In this document: piece by piece, positions 10,058 to 21,568 of the stretch
Numbering within the stretch: the stretch's first letter is position 1
Layout of the letters: every line of letters starts with the position of its first letter
Assembly (NCBI GenBank): GCA_029378245.1
Contig: JARKIF010000100.1
Location: 1-64,000, forward strand
Length of the DNA: 64,000 nt
Reading direction: 5' to 3'
Source: Roridomyces roridus
Lineage: Eukaryota; Basidiomycota; Agaricomycetes; Agaricales; Mycenaceae
Translations under genes and position numbers: made by a program
The notes under the pieces: model-generated
Seen by the model: the letters and a program-made list of their open reading frames with translations, nothing else
Databases searched by the model: none
Told to the model about the DNA's origin: nothing

Positions 10058-13000
10058 TCCTTCTGAGCAATCTCCCAAGACCTCTGGTGCCGACACCCCG
10101 ACCTCTTCTCTAACTTCTGGCACTGAGCCTCCTGCTCGGACAGTCTTACGCTTCATAGAATATTTCTTCATGAACAACGCTAAGTCCCAGATTACAGTCA
10201 TTAGACCTCCGGCAGAAACGATTTTAGGATGGGTGGAACTTACTTGCGACGAAGCACAGGCAAAGGATCGGTGTGTTGAGAAGCCAGATGTCCGAGATAC
10301 CCTTCGTGTAGGCGCGGAGGACTTGATGCTTAACGATTTCAGGCTGAAATCAATAAGAGAGGGGATCGACAATAAATAGACTCTGAAAGCCAGCACCTCA
10401 ATACTTTGAATCTGGCGAACACTATTGGCCAGCGCAGCAGCGGAGATATTCAAATTCAAGCCAGGGATCTTGCTGAGGCGTCCCTGGACTACCTGGAAGA
10501 TTAATCAAGTTGGAGGTGTGACGAAGAAAGAACTGGCACAATTACCCCTGCCCAGACGGTCTGACCAATGGAAATACCGACAGTTGAACCAAGATATCTT
10601 GACCCCTGTTGGAGAAATCACTGGCAGTATGCGTAGAAATAAATCGAACCGCAGCAGCATCAATGTAGCATAACTGGTAGCAAAGTCTTTTTGTGGCATT
10701 GCTGCTTGCAATCCTACCATCGTTGCTATATAGCTGCCTCCGAGACCCATGCCTGCAATGGCTGAGAAAATGATTTGGGCTGCGCTGTGGGCCGCAAAAT
10801 CAAATTGAACTGTGCCGAGACCGAAAATTCACATACAGTGATGAGCGCTCATTCAACAGGATCATGAGGCCATATCCTATGGCCGCTAAAACCTGCACGA
10901 CGGAGGGTCAGAGCCAAATATTTGGAAGGTACAATATGAGAATATATACAGCAGAGACCCACGTCACCGGCCTAAAAGCCGTTCAACAAATCCAGTGCTT
11001 GGAACGCAAAAGAGATTCACCTATAATCACCCGTCTTACTCGTGATGATTGCTCCGCCGGCCTCAGCAATCGAGGATAAGACAGAGTAAGGCAAAAGGCT
11101 GATATTGCTCTGTAAATGCCATCGGAACTTTTCCTGCCAGTTTGATCACTCACAGCAGCCCAGACTTTGTCGCTGAAGCCCCCAAGATCTGGAAATATAG
11201 TGGCAAATAGAATATCGCTGGTAAACAGTCATGGCGACGCGCAAAAATGGTGAATTGAAACCATCGCACCAGAGTAGAAAGCAGAGGTGCGAAACACCTC
11301 TGTGATCAAGATAAGGCCCGTTGTACGAGTCTGTCGTGTTCGCTTGTGTCATGCCACATGAATTCGAGAGCAATGAAAGGGTGCACCTTGAACAACCGTG
11401 GAGGAATAATGGGAGAACGGGTTGTCCGCCCCTCATACAACACGGCTAGAACGATGGTCACGACACCAAAAACCAGTGGGACAAGCGTTCCCGGCCTGTC
11501 CCCTGTGGATACTCAACGGACAATTAGGACCGACAGCGCATCCACTTACAGCCATCTTGGCTTTGACTTAATCCCATCATCAGGGACAAGGCCCCACCGA
11601 TGAGGAGGAAGAGGCCGATGAAATCGAATTCACGGGTGTGTTCTTCCAGACTTTTGCTCTGGTGCGGGTTCAGCTTCAAGCAGAAGAAGAGGAGTAATCC
11701 GGCGAGCCCGCCAGTTGGGCTATAGTAGAAATGGTTCACAATATGATGATATTCAGGCAACGAGACGTACAGATTGATCCAGAAACACCTGTATTGATTC
11801 ATGTTTCTGCGTGAAATATCAAGGGATTGAATATGCGTACCATCGCCATGAGAGGTGATCCGTTAATGCCTGGCTGGATATAAGCCTCGGATCTGAACGT
11901 GGCGGCCCTTTGCAGTACGCACCCCACCAATCAAGGGCCCGAGGAGTCTGGAGTGCGAGGAATGATCAAATAGAACTAAAGACACCGCCATAGACCTACC
12001 CAGCAACTACCCATGTTACTGCGCTGGCGGAACCATATGTTCCACGACTGATGATGCCTTTCTTTCAGAATTTGCCGACTTGATATTGAAATTGGGCTTA
12101 CACTTCCAGAGGCACGATATCACTGATGAGAATTTGAACCAGCTGGAGAATACCTGTGAAGAATGAACTTCCGACTGTGATAAAAGAACACTGAAACGTA
12201 CCTCCCACTGTGAAAAACGGAGCACGCGAATTTCACACTGACTCGTGGTGAACTTCGCATTTCACTCTTTTTTTGGGTGAACCCAAAATTTCACGGCATG
12301 GGGTGAAATTTTCTGTTCGCCTCATTCTCAGGTGAAATGAAAATCCACCATACCTTCTGAGTGAAATTCACCAAATATTTAAAGTTGGCCAGTATATGTA
12401 TGTTAATTGAGTCTGCTACTACAAATCAATTGCTGTGTGTAGTGGGGCGGCGTCAGAGAGCACGCTACCTAGGCGAGGAGGTTGGCGAGGACGGCGAGGA
12501 CGGCGAGTGGTGATGTGGAGCCAATGTGGAGCAGAATGACTTCATTATGATCCGCGTCACACCAGTCACATCGCTCCACCTCTTTGCACTTCACGCCCAT
12601 CTCTGCGACAATGCCCTCTCCATTCTCTCCCCCATGACCCGTCCTGACAAGGAAAACACACACCCCACCCTCCCAGCGGCAGGCACCGTAAGGTGTCTGC
12701 TCGCTCTCAGTATACGCAAGATGCGAAGGCCACGGTGACGCAACCTCTTTTGCAGAAGAAACGGCAGAAGGCCCTCAAGCAGCTTCAAATGAGGACTCTC
12801 TGACCGTCGATTGCCCGGGGGACACGGAGCTGGTTCAGGAACTCCGTGGTGCGTGCTTCTATTCTCTTTCAGACCTCACATTCATGTGACGTATCCACAG
12901 CTGCTCTCGCTGCCGCCCGCAGATCCAACTCCGGCACCAACAGCCATGACAACGACGAAGAGGATAGCAACCAAACCTTGTTCCGTGGGTGTGGCCTTCT

Positions 13001-14107
13001 GGCTCCTCGTACGTCTACTCACCCTTTCTTTCTCCCGTAATCTCACTGTTGGTCAGCGCACTCTCCCAGCCAGTCATCTTCGCTTCTCTTCCACGTACGT
13101 CCTTCCGACCCTTGATGACACATTGATTAACTGTGGTTAAGCTCTCGATCGCCAAGGCTCGTTGCCCGAATTGACCCCCGATGGTTCCGAGGCGGGGGTA
13201 GCGCTGCGTGACCCGGCACCAGTAGCTTTCTTGTACATTCACTTCAATTCAAACAATTTTCACTGTACTTTTGGAGTGAAATTTTGAGTAGTTTGTGCGA
13301 GATTTTCCCTTGTAATCCAGGTGATAGTCCAGTTCAAATCAAGCGAAATTCACCGAAACATCGGGTGAACGAGTGCAGTGAAAACACGTGTTTTGTTAGT
13401 GAAAGATTTCAACATGAAATTCGCCTTTTTGCGGTGAATTTCACTCAGTTCAAGCGCGAAATTCTCGTCCATTTGGGGTGAAAAAACCCTGTGAATTTCA
13501 CTACCTCCGGGGTCCACAGTGCTCCACCGCCGACACCCTGCAAGGCTCGCGATAAGATAAGCCAGTTCATGGTCCTGGCTGCGCCACAAAGCGCCGACCC
13601 GGTCTGTTTCAAGATGTATAGTTTTTTGGCAAGAAAGAGGGATTGAACACTGACCAGGAAAATTATGATTGATGGGTACAGAATCCACTTTCGGCCAAAG
13701 ACATCAGATAATTTCCCATATGCAGGGCACAAGGCAGCTGTCGAGATGAGGTAGGCACTATGCAGACATATGAGGTGCATTGTAGGTGGAAAACACTGGG
13801 CCGTACCTTTCTACCCAAGAGTAATTTTGCCCTCCTCTCAAATCGGCTACAATTGAGGGTAAAGCCGTGACAACGCTACAGAGCGTCTCGGCGTTGGCAT
13901 ATCACATCGTGCAAAGGCCTACATGTTCAAATCAAGGGCGGCCTGCGCATTTGGTCAGATACGAGGATTTAGTGCAGTAAAGCCTTATACCAGGAAATTT
14001 GTCATTGTGAGTGCGAGGAAAACGAGAGGAAGATTGTTGTTGGGTAGGACATGCTCCTCGTCCTCCCTTGCTTTCTTCTGCTGTTTGTGAGCTTCGTTGT
14101 CTGCCAT
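9836..14107 (-). CDS. MFS transporter, DHA2/14-TM multidrug-efflux type
   Basis: Proton-coupled drug or metabolite exporter of the plasma or vacuolar membrane. The start is ATG 14107 (MADNEAHKQQKKARED). Exons then give LPLVFLALTMTNFL, AALDLNIVVTALPSIVADLR, AYLISTAALCPAYGKLSDVF with GRK (motif A), QGVGG, ILQLVQILISDIVPLE, SWRWCFWINLPTGG, TRTTGLIL, LPLYFQILGASATKSG, VGLQAAMPQKDFATS and GSTVGISIGQTVWAG, ending near KKYSMKRKTVRAGG. At least 13 small introns splice in frame. One (12154-13527) is swollen from about 71 bp to 1374 bp by the element at 12206-13501. Element 9694-10057 replaces the original C-terminal tail, moving the stop from 9644 to 9836. The transport core looks intact, so the gene may still work if the long intron is spliced. 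The substrate is unknown. Confidence 0.75.
12206..13501. mobile_element. 1.3 kb gene-carrying element with GTGAAATTC subterminal repeats
   Basis: A 1296 bp insertion flanked by the 7-bp direct repeat TACCTCC (12199-12205 and 13502-13508). Both terminal ~250 bp are packed with GTGAAATT/AATTTCAC motifs in both orientations, while the middle has none. The extreme ends (CACTGTGAAAAA on the left, GTGAAATTCACAGGG on the complement of the right) share only GTGAAA, so the TIR is imperfect. The middle contains spliceable coding sequence, annotated separately. It sits inside an MFS intron. Subterminal repeat arrays and a 7-8 bp duplication suggest a hAT-type non-autonomous element, but that is inference. 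Confidence 0.75.
12720..13203 (+). other. multi-exon ORF fragment carried in the 1.3 kb element
   Basis: Plus-strand exons splice in one frame. AEETAEGPQAASNEDSLTVD leads to ELR at about 12848; then AALAAARRSNSGTNSHDNDE and GCGLLAP to about 13009; then RTLPASHLRFSST to about 13093; then SRSPRLVARIDPRWFRGGGS to a TGA near 13203. Donors are GTGCGT, GTACGT and GTACGT. Acceptors are CACAG, GTCAG and TTAAG. Not recognised; probably captured host sequence. Confidence 0.4.
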
Positions 14108-14830
14108 ACTCGGGATGGGCTTTCGCAGCGGTGATTGAGATGCATCCTATAAATCGCGCTCCCTATCAAGTACCGTTTAAGCGCCAACTCGTAATGAAAG
14201 AATTTAGTACTGCTCGACCCATCTAGAATTAAGAAGCTCACAGCTTCTATCATTCCATCCGCGAGTTCCCTCGGTCTAGTGGCACGTTGCAAGGAGTCGA
14301 ATTGGAGCTTGAACAAACCAAAAAGAAGGCTGAATTAGATTGATCAACCAGCAAGCACCCGCCGGTTCCCAAAAGGTAATTCAATGCCAAACCCGAACAG
14401 GTGCAATATCGTGCTACCCAATACAATTTCGATCGAGAGCGAATGGAGGAAAGACGACGACAGGCTGGCAAGAGGCACGGATTCTCGAACGAGACACAAC
14501 CCTGCTGCCATGGGCAGCATCACTCGGCTGGCGAACATCCAAATGCGCCAGGAAACCACTCTTCCTCTCGATCCGCTTCACGTACGGGACACGACTGCCC
14601 ATCGTCCGTGCACCTGATCAGAGAAGACCAAAAAAGAGAGAACGCACCCGCCAACAGCGGCAGGCGGAGGCAACGTTGCCCTCGCAGAGAGGTCCGCCGA
14701 TGTAAGGCCACTCGCAGGCTCCCGCGTCTCGGATATTGCGGTCGACACGGGGAGGGGTTCTGCTCGAGCGCCTGTGGCGTCGTGGAGTGTATTAATGTGG
14801 TTATCAGGATTGAGTGCTCCGTGCAAATCT

Positions 14831-14930
14831 CAGGGAAAATCTCAGCGAGTCTGGTGGTGGTGATACAAGCCGCAGTCCCGACCCCGGCGAAAACTATGTC
14901 GTATTCGGGTTGGATAGTGTGGGAATTGCC
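14831..14930 (-). pseudogene. relic of the N-terminus of a GMC (alcohol-oxidase-like) gene
   Basis: The minus strand reads HTIQPEYDIVFAGVGTAAC followed by ITTTRLAEIFPE. This aligns with IQPEYDIIFAGGGTAACVT of the GMC gene at 61986, including the FAD-binding Gly motif; one Gly is Val here. Homology stops after about 35 codons, so only the first exon fragment remains. Nothing else in 14108-16187 is recognised apart from the repeat at 15200-15722. Confidence 0.65.
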
Positions 14931-15199
14931 ATGATGTGACGGTATGTCTGGATTTCTTGAAGGGGACTGTTGAGGCGAACTTCAAGCCAACAGTTCCATT
15001 AACCTTGAAGAGACGAGGCCCTGTCGTTTGCACGGCCATGGGTGTTCCGTTGGCCGAGACTGAACAGAAATATTTTGGGGTAAAACTGCAGCAGTCGCTT
15101 TTGAATCCAGCGAAAAGAAGGGCCTCGAGTTGGCCTCGAGCATCCAAGCCTCAAGGATCGTTTTGGAGAAAGACAAGTCATCGGATCAAATGTCACGCT

Positions 15200-15722
15200 A
15201 GGTCACGGTCTTCAAGTTCGACATCACCGGTGCACCACCAACTGGGACGCGCCCTGTGGCACTGTGCTTGCCCTTGCCACCGGAGTCCGAGATTTCATCA
15301 AATTTGACTGGGATGTGGCCAAATGCCCCGAGAATCCCTGTTGACACGGCATGGAACAGTGCGTCCAGGTCACCAGGACCATAACTGCGCGGAGAGTCGC
15401 ACGTCCACGACTGGAGGGTTTATCTAACCGTGCGTCAAAGACGTGAATGGTGCGCACGGAGTATTTGAGTTTCTTTGCGGTGCTTACCCTCGTTCAGTGT
15501 ACACGCCATCGGACTCTCTCCCTGGCAGACTCGACGATGGAAAGTCGTATGACCCACTTGCTGTGCCGTGGACGAGATATGCAGCTCTTTGGGGCCTGGT
15601 CCGGAGACGGAGTTGGCGTCCATTGACATCGTCTGGCACGATTCAGCGAATCAGCAATGAGCGCGTTTATCCATGGCAGTCATGGTCCAGTCCGCTTTTC
15701 AATCCCAGCATTGCATAGCGCC
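15200..15722. repeat. unidentified ~500 bp repeat, copy 2
   Basis: Same orientation as 2600-3095. On the minus strand it reads GDLDALFHAVSTGILGAFGH with IPVKFDEI following. An apparent first exon (MSMDANSVSGPGPKELHISS, from about 15629) ends at a GTAAGC donor near 15488. It may be the 5' part of a real gene family, but no domain is recognised and both copies lack a continuous model. Confidence 0.5.
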
Positions 15723-16187
15723 TCCATATCCGTCCGTAGTGCAATCCTCGCGACTCTTGCCCACACATTGACCCGATCTTGCCCACCCGCCCGGCGGGTA
15801 AGTACCTGCCGTCGGATTCGGATCTAGAGGAAAAGTCCTCTGAGTTTGGTTCAATGCACCCAACGTCGAAGAAAAAGACACGAACGCGCATGACACAGAT
15901 GTCCATTCAACTCGGTCGACTGAAGACGTTGAGACTTGATGCAAATTCGTAAAACTCAGGTAAAATTCACAAGCTTATAATTACCCTGGTCTTACCGGTG
16001 GTGACACTGCTTACGCAGAATACAAGTCTCTCCCTTACAGTTAGCTCGAAGTCCTCCAGGTAAAAGGGCGAGTCTGACCCCGGTCTACAATCCACCACCG
16101 GTGTGCGGTCAAGGCGGAATCCGAATTTCGTATAAAACCCATCCCACAGGTCCCAGCCAGGTCCTACACACAGAACTCCAGCCCACA

Positions 16188-16739
16188 ATGACCGCCATCC
16201 GACCAATCGTATCCCTGCAATACAAGGGCATGCAAGACCCAACGACACAACTCGTGAGCGGCGGAGTCCCCGGATGGACGAAAACCGTAGGCACCACCAC
16301 ACTCACTGGCCTCACCACGGCTCAGTATCACGCGGCGGTCGGCCCACTGAGGAGATACCTCCTCGAATTAAAGGCACTCGACACCATCGTCCTCCCCGTC
16401 GGACCCCGAACCATCGTCACGACGCTACCCAACCCCACAGGCCCGGCGTTTCAAGCCGTTCTTCGAGTCATGGTACTCCAGCCCAGCACAGTTCCCGCCG
16501 TAGTCGCCTTGAACGGAATCCGCGATATCATGGATTCCATTTTCCCCACTAGTATGTGCCGCCGGAATGTCATCCTCGTTCATTGGTAGCTGATGTATCT
16601 CAAAGTTTGGGACCTCGATGAGTCTTTTGCCGAGTCTCCCATCAGCGTGCGGAACATTGCCTTTGGCACCTTGAATGACTCCAATGCGTCGGCGCCTCAG
16701 CCGGCGTTGCTCAGTGTACAGTGGAGCAGTGGCTTCTAG
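16188..16739 (+). CDS. small two-exon hypothetical protein
   Basis: About 167 residues, unrecognised. Exon 1 starts MTAIRPIVSLQYKGMQDPTT and exon 2 ends APQPALLSVQWSSGF. The intron is about 16553-16609 (GTATGTG...CAAAG). It has no signal peptide or membrane segment. A TATA-like CGTATAAAA lies about 60 bp upstream, which supports a real gene. The composition (many V, L, T, P) suggests a compact beta-rich fold; function unknown. Confidence 0.6.
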
Positions 16740-16850
16740 AAAGATCGGATTCGGATTTTGTTGAGGAGGCGGAGGGCAGGGTACTTTAGGCTTCGGAATA
16801 ATATCTTTTGATTCCTTGATTCGTGGAAATACAGGGGGACCTATAGCAAG

Positions 16851-19298
16851 TCACTCGATGATTCCCTCTTTCCTGAGGCGTCCCAGCTCCTCTGCATCGA
16901 GTCCCAGATCGCCCATGAGAACCTCGTCCGTATGCACGCCCAGATCAGGGCCCGCCCACCGCGGCTTTGGATCACACCCTTCGAGCACCGGGAATGTCCC
17001 CTGCATCTTGACATGCCAGCCATCGTCAACGTCAGTGCCCTCTTTCGGCACGTTCTGTTACGTCCCGTTCCATTCTCACCAACTCCGGACCAATTTTGAC
17101 CCAACTCCGGTTCCGGCTCCAACAATCCCGGATCAATCTTGACCGGACTCCGGTCCTCGTTCGGACTTTTGCCCTTCCTCAATTTGTTACGTCCCGTTCC
17201 AACTTCATCCAAACTCCGGACTCCGGTTCCTTTGACCGGAGTTCCGGTTCCTTTGACCCAACTCCGGATCCATCCCATCTGTCAGGCCGAGTCCTGCTTC
17301 TCGGACTACACCGGGTATTTTGGTTAATCACATGAAAAAGGAACCTTGACAGGATATTCATCTGACATGCTCTAGAGTGACATCCACTTGATCACTCCGT
17401 GCGGGCCTAATCACCTTATATCCACTTAGCCGGTTATGTCCGTTCTCAAGTCTATTTTAGTGTCTTGACAAATATCTCTCACACTTAGTATATAAGACTT
17501 TCCTTTTGTACTCGGTACGGCAGTTGGAATATTAACGTTCCTGGTCTATTCGACCTTGGCTGCTCCGAGCCCTCCTCTCCTCCTTTATCGTCTCGTCCGG
17601 ATTGCTTCCCTTGGAAGTAGCGTAGGGAACCCGGTCACCCTGGGTCTTTGTGGTGTCACCGGTTGGACTCCATCTCCCTCCTCCGACTTTTCGTCCCTCT
17701 CCGGAGTCCTTCATCCCGGAGTTCCGGTCGTTCTTACTCCGGCCGTCCTTATCCGGGATTCCAGTCAGCCTCGGATCCGGCACCTAACATGTTCTGAGCT
17801 CGAGGCACCCAGACATCCTGCACCGCCCCGCGTGCCTCGACCTGCTCGCTGTTCGTCACCTCACGCACACTAGCCACGCGACCCACAGGTATGCTCGCTG
17901 CCTCCATCTGCGCCTCGACCTCCTCAGCACTGCGTGTACTTGTCCAGGCGATGATAGCAGCCTCGATCTCCGCCTGATGTGCCACTCGTTGGTGGTTTTG
18001 AGCATACGCAGGTGTGGCGAGATGAGGGGCACCAATCAACTGCATGAGGCGCGTATAGAGCGCATCACCGTTGGCGCCGATAACGATATACACCGGCGTT
18101 TTTGGGGCGGAGGGAGCGGGGAGGCAGGGGTAGGCGTTGGTAGGCACGATGCCTGTAACGGAGGAGCCAGATGGGCCACGGACCTGCGGAAGAGATGTAT
18201 AAGCTACGGGTACATAGCACCATGAGAGACGAATACCTTCCCCTTGCGATCGTATTCAGGTATAATGCCTTCCATGAGATTCAGCATACTGGACAACGTC
18301 AGTGGAAGGATGCACATTCTTCTCGAACCACGGACCTCTCGAGAATGCTGACATCCACTGTCGTCCCCCCTGCTTGGCCGCTCGACTGTTTCTTCTGCCT
18401 CTGCAGAAGCGCGAGCACCTATATCCATCAACACAGAGTTTCAAGTTCAGATGAAGGAAGATTTACCGTTCCAAACGCAGCATGTAATCCCGCCACAGAG
18501 TCGCCCAAACTGATATTCGGGCGGACGGGAGGACCACTCAGCCCCCCGGTCTTCTCATCGGGGAAGCCATTGATGAAACGAAAGCCAGACTCGGCCTCGC
18601 AGACGGAAGCAAAGCCCGGCCGCGACGCCCAAGGGCCCGTCTGACCATAGCCGCTCACACGGGTGTAGATGAGGCCGGGGTTATGTGGGTGCAGAGACGC
18701 TGGATCTAATGACCACTTTTCCAAGGCTGAAGGATACAGGCTGAGAACGTGAAATGAGACGAAGGACGATGCGCGTACTTCCAGGCTTGAAATTCTCAAT
18801 GAGAACGTCAGACTTGAGTGCGAGCTTGCGCACAAGTCTGTCTTGAATGAATTGTCGCGTCAAGAGTGGAGGATACAACTCACTCCCTGCCCTCAGCAGT
18901 TCGAAGGTCGATGGCGACACTCTTCTTATTCCGACCGATGCTCCGGAACCACGGACTACAGCCATCCAAATCGAGCTCGCGCCAGACGCGGAGAGGGTCG
19001 CCCTTCTTCGGCGGCTCGACTTTTATGACTTCTGCGCCAAATTGGCTAAGTCGGGTCGGTGAGCTGACCAGTGCCACCCGAGGAAACGCGCGCGTACCCG
19101 AGAAGCTGACCCGCAAAAGGTCCTGCAATGAGTTGTCCTAGTTCAAGGACGCGAATCCCCGAGAGAGGCAGGTCGCTCTGGGAAGAGAGTGCTCTGAATG
19201 TCCGTCATCGTTTGGCCCGAAGAACGCCGAAAGATCGCGTACCGGTAGAGAGAAGGGCGTTGTCTCAGTAGCGGACGAGGGAGGAGAGCAAAAGGCAT
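16851..19298 (-). pseudogene. family III CoA-transferase (CaiB/formyl-CoA-transferase type) disrupted by a solo LTR
   Basis: Transfers CoA between carboxylic acids. Reading down the minus strand: a basic N-terminal stretch MPFALLPRPLLRQRPSLYR (possible mitochondrial signal; its splice phase is uncertain), LPLSGIRVLELGQLIAGPFA, FGAEVIKVEPPKKGDPLRVW, FRSIGRNKKSVAIDL, ALKSDVLIENFKPG, IYTRVSGYGQTGPWASRPGF, ESMLNLMEGIIPEYDRKGK-like residues, PVYIVIGANGDALYTRLMQL, and after the insertion WHVKMQGTFPVLEGCDPKPR and WAGPDLGVHTDEV. The family catalytic Asp (in GDSVAG) lies near 18500-18510. The coding sequence is cut between QNM and NVPKEG by 17056-17789, so the intact protein cannot be made. Confidence 0.8.
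17056..17789. mobile_element. solo LTR (734 bp) inside the CoA-transferase coding sequence
   Basis: Starts TGTTACGTCCCG and ends CACCTAACA, the TG...CA (TGTTA/TAACA) ends of a retrotransposon LTR. The 5-bp flanks are CGTTC (17051-17055) and TGTTC (17790-17794), a target duplication with one C/T difference. Inside are a TATATAAG near 17488 and an internal direct repeat: the first ~16 bp recur at 17185, 129 bp on. No internal gag/pol is present, so the element was reduced by LTR-LTR recombination. Confidence 0.8.
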
Positions 19299-19457
19299 GC
19301 TATGGTTGTGGAAGGAGTGCTGAAGTGGCAGACCACGAGAGCGCGATGAGGTAGCGGAATAACATTGGCATTGATCTCAGTAAACAGTATCAACATCGTA
19401 TAAGTACACTACGAGACGCTTGCTCATGGTCTTGGAAGCTAGCAGCACTGCGGCACC

Positions 19458-21441
19458 TCACAAAAAGTTCATTCTCTCGGTTCCAAGGTGAACGCGCACC
19501 CCATCGTCCCGAAACACCCGCAATGCTGCGACCGCATCGTTTTGCAGCGAGTCCTGTGAGACGAAAGGAACAATGAGCCGAAGGGACTGCAACGACGAGC
19601 GTCGGTTCCCTAAAAATTCGACGGCACGCGCGTATAGCTCTGTCGGAAATCTGGGTTTGAGCTTGTAAGTGGAGCGTTAGTCACAAGTGTTGACAAGTAT
19701 GTATAAGCGGGTCCAATTTTTGATAAGTCTAGATCAATTTCATAAGCGCTGCCAAGCGCTAAACTCAGCTGGATGCGTCGATTCTGGGAGGTACATGAAT
19801 ACAAAAAAAAAACTACATATAATCGTTGGGCTGCGCGCACGGGTCCCCGGACCTACCCTATCGATATGAAAAGACATGGTTGAGGCCCTTTTGAGACCGT
19901 ATGAGGCTCCTGCGGCCTTTTATGCCTCCCATACCCCTCCCATACCCCATGTATGGGTTTGGCATTTTTGGCGATGGAAAGGTTCGCCTTGGGGGCCTGG
20001 GATGGCCAGCTGCAGCTTGAAGAAACTGGGATGACTGCTCTCCGGGTTGAGAACCATCCGTCCACGACGGCCGTCGGTGGGTAGACTCTGTTAAAGGATG
20101 GTAACCACTAGTAGCCAAGCTATTGACACGTCGATGGAGGGAACGATGAGGAGGCCGGCGACGAAGGCGGTGACAGCCGAGGCGAATTGGACTCGTGAGG
20201 GACTGGGCTGGATTGGGGCTGGATCCCAAGTTGATCCGCTTATCAAATGACCGATGCACTTATACTTTCAGGCTGCAACTTATACATCGCCTCTAAGACG
20301 AACTTTTTGCTTGTAGTTCACTTATGAGAGGTGTGTTTTGCTTACGTGCTTATGGCTCTTATAAGTACCTATCAGCGGGGTATAAGTACAGCAATGTTTT
20401 TCGGACATCGGTACCCGGTTCGGCGTCTGCTTCAATTGAGAGATTTTCCAAGGCAGGAAGGAGGTCTGGAGCAGTAGCCCATAATTCGAAGAGAGACAGG
20501 GCTTGGACCACGCCACTCCAAGAATGTGGTCGAAGAATTTGGAGATCCGTAAGGGTAGGGATGAGCCCGAGGCATGCTATAGTTGTTGGGCTCCGCAGAT
20601 CCTGCTCCCTGAATTGTATGCCTAGATAGCGCAAGGGTGGAGAAGACCGCACCAGGAAGTGGTGCAGGTCGGTCTCGCTGATTCTATCCCGGGAGATGAG
20701 CAGTGATTGAAGGGCGGGCAATGTGAGAAGCGGCAAGATCGAGGTATCGGAAAACCGGATAAATCCTTCCAAGTAACCAAAATGCAGGCACTCCAAGTTG
20801 CGATGGGTGAAGTGCCTCGTCATCGCTAGCATCGGGCTGTATATGACGTTGTACATCTCGAGCTTTATTAGGTTTGGTAGACCACGTAGTAGAGCGAGGA
20901 GGAGGCTGGGGGAAAGTGGGACTGCGTACTGGATGGTGAGAAATCTCAAAGTATTGAAGCGGGCAATGACGTCGATACTGCCATCGTGCAAGGTTTGAAT
21001 TTGGGGCGCATACGCCTCGAGAGCCTCGAACTTGTAGACCGCGAGCATCGCCGAAGAGGTATCGCGAAGGATCAGCGAGATCGGGAGCCCAGGCGCGCGG
21101 CCGAGCCATCTCTCCACTACTCCTACAAAATTACTGCCCGGCATCCCTTCGTCGGTGATGGTGCTCCACAAAGAAGGGGTGGCGAGAGCAAGGGTGCTCC
21201 ATGCACGACACACGAGCCGTAGGAGCAGTAGGGAACTCCAAAGGGGAGGCATCGGAAGGGATTTGAGGAGGATGTCAGAGGAGATCTCTGGCGGCAGTCG
21301 AGCGATGGGGTCGATAAGGGAGTTTAATTCGCTCTGGACGTCGCTACGCTGCTTTTCGAGGTCTTTGAGAACCTCTTTCTGGCGTTCAATCGCTCTTTCG
21401 AGCGACTCGAGGTCCTCGCGGAGCTGGGGTATGGATGCCAT
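19458..21441 (-). pseudogene. F-box/LRR-like gene severed from its C-terminus
   Basis: The ATG at 21441 begins a coiled coil (ESLERAIERQKEVLKDLEKQ), then the F-box DPIARLPPEISSDILLKSLP with CRAWSTLALATPSLWSTI, and Leu-rich repeats. The open frame now stops at 20359 after entering an insertion (its last codons, LYLYPADRYL, come from the element end). The missing C-terminus reappears at 19458-19655 as ELYARAVEFLGNRRSSLQSL then VRVHLGTERMNFL and stop, the usual ending of this fungal class. The truncated ORF (360 aa) could still be expressed. Family confident; the break is well supported. Confidence 0.75.
19650..20395. mobile_element. inserted element with CTTATAAG-type subterminal repeats
   Basis: About 745 bp between the two parts of the F-box gene. 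Both ends are dense in TATAAGT/ACTTATA motifs (left 19665-19760, right 20250-20395). Inner termini resemble each other (GCTTGTAAGTGGAGCGTTAG against GCTGTACTTATACCCCGCTG). A target duplication was not found, so boundaries are approximate. There is no transposase. The middle contains a CATACCCC/CCATGTATGGG partial palindrome near 19930. Confidence 0.6.
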
Positions 21442-21568
21442 GAGGATGGGAGAAACAGAAAGAGCGGGAGAACGGTCACTGGAGTCTGGACCATAACGTC
21501 ATGTCCAGAAGTATCCCAGCCCCGAGAACCTCCTCCAGCCCAGCAACTTGGTCGTCTAGGACGGCCTC

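Noticed and set aside
12154..13527. The 1.3 kb element as a gene-killing insertion in the MFS
   Set aside because: Splice reconstruction places it inside an intron (donor 13527, acceptor 12154), so the coding sequence may survive.
14340..14800. MFS-like scraps (IGGPLCEGN, VPYVKRIERK) on the minus strand
   Set aside because: Short, in different frames, and adjacent to a GMC relic; not enough for a call.
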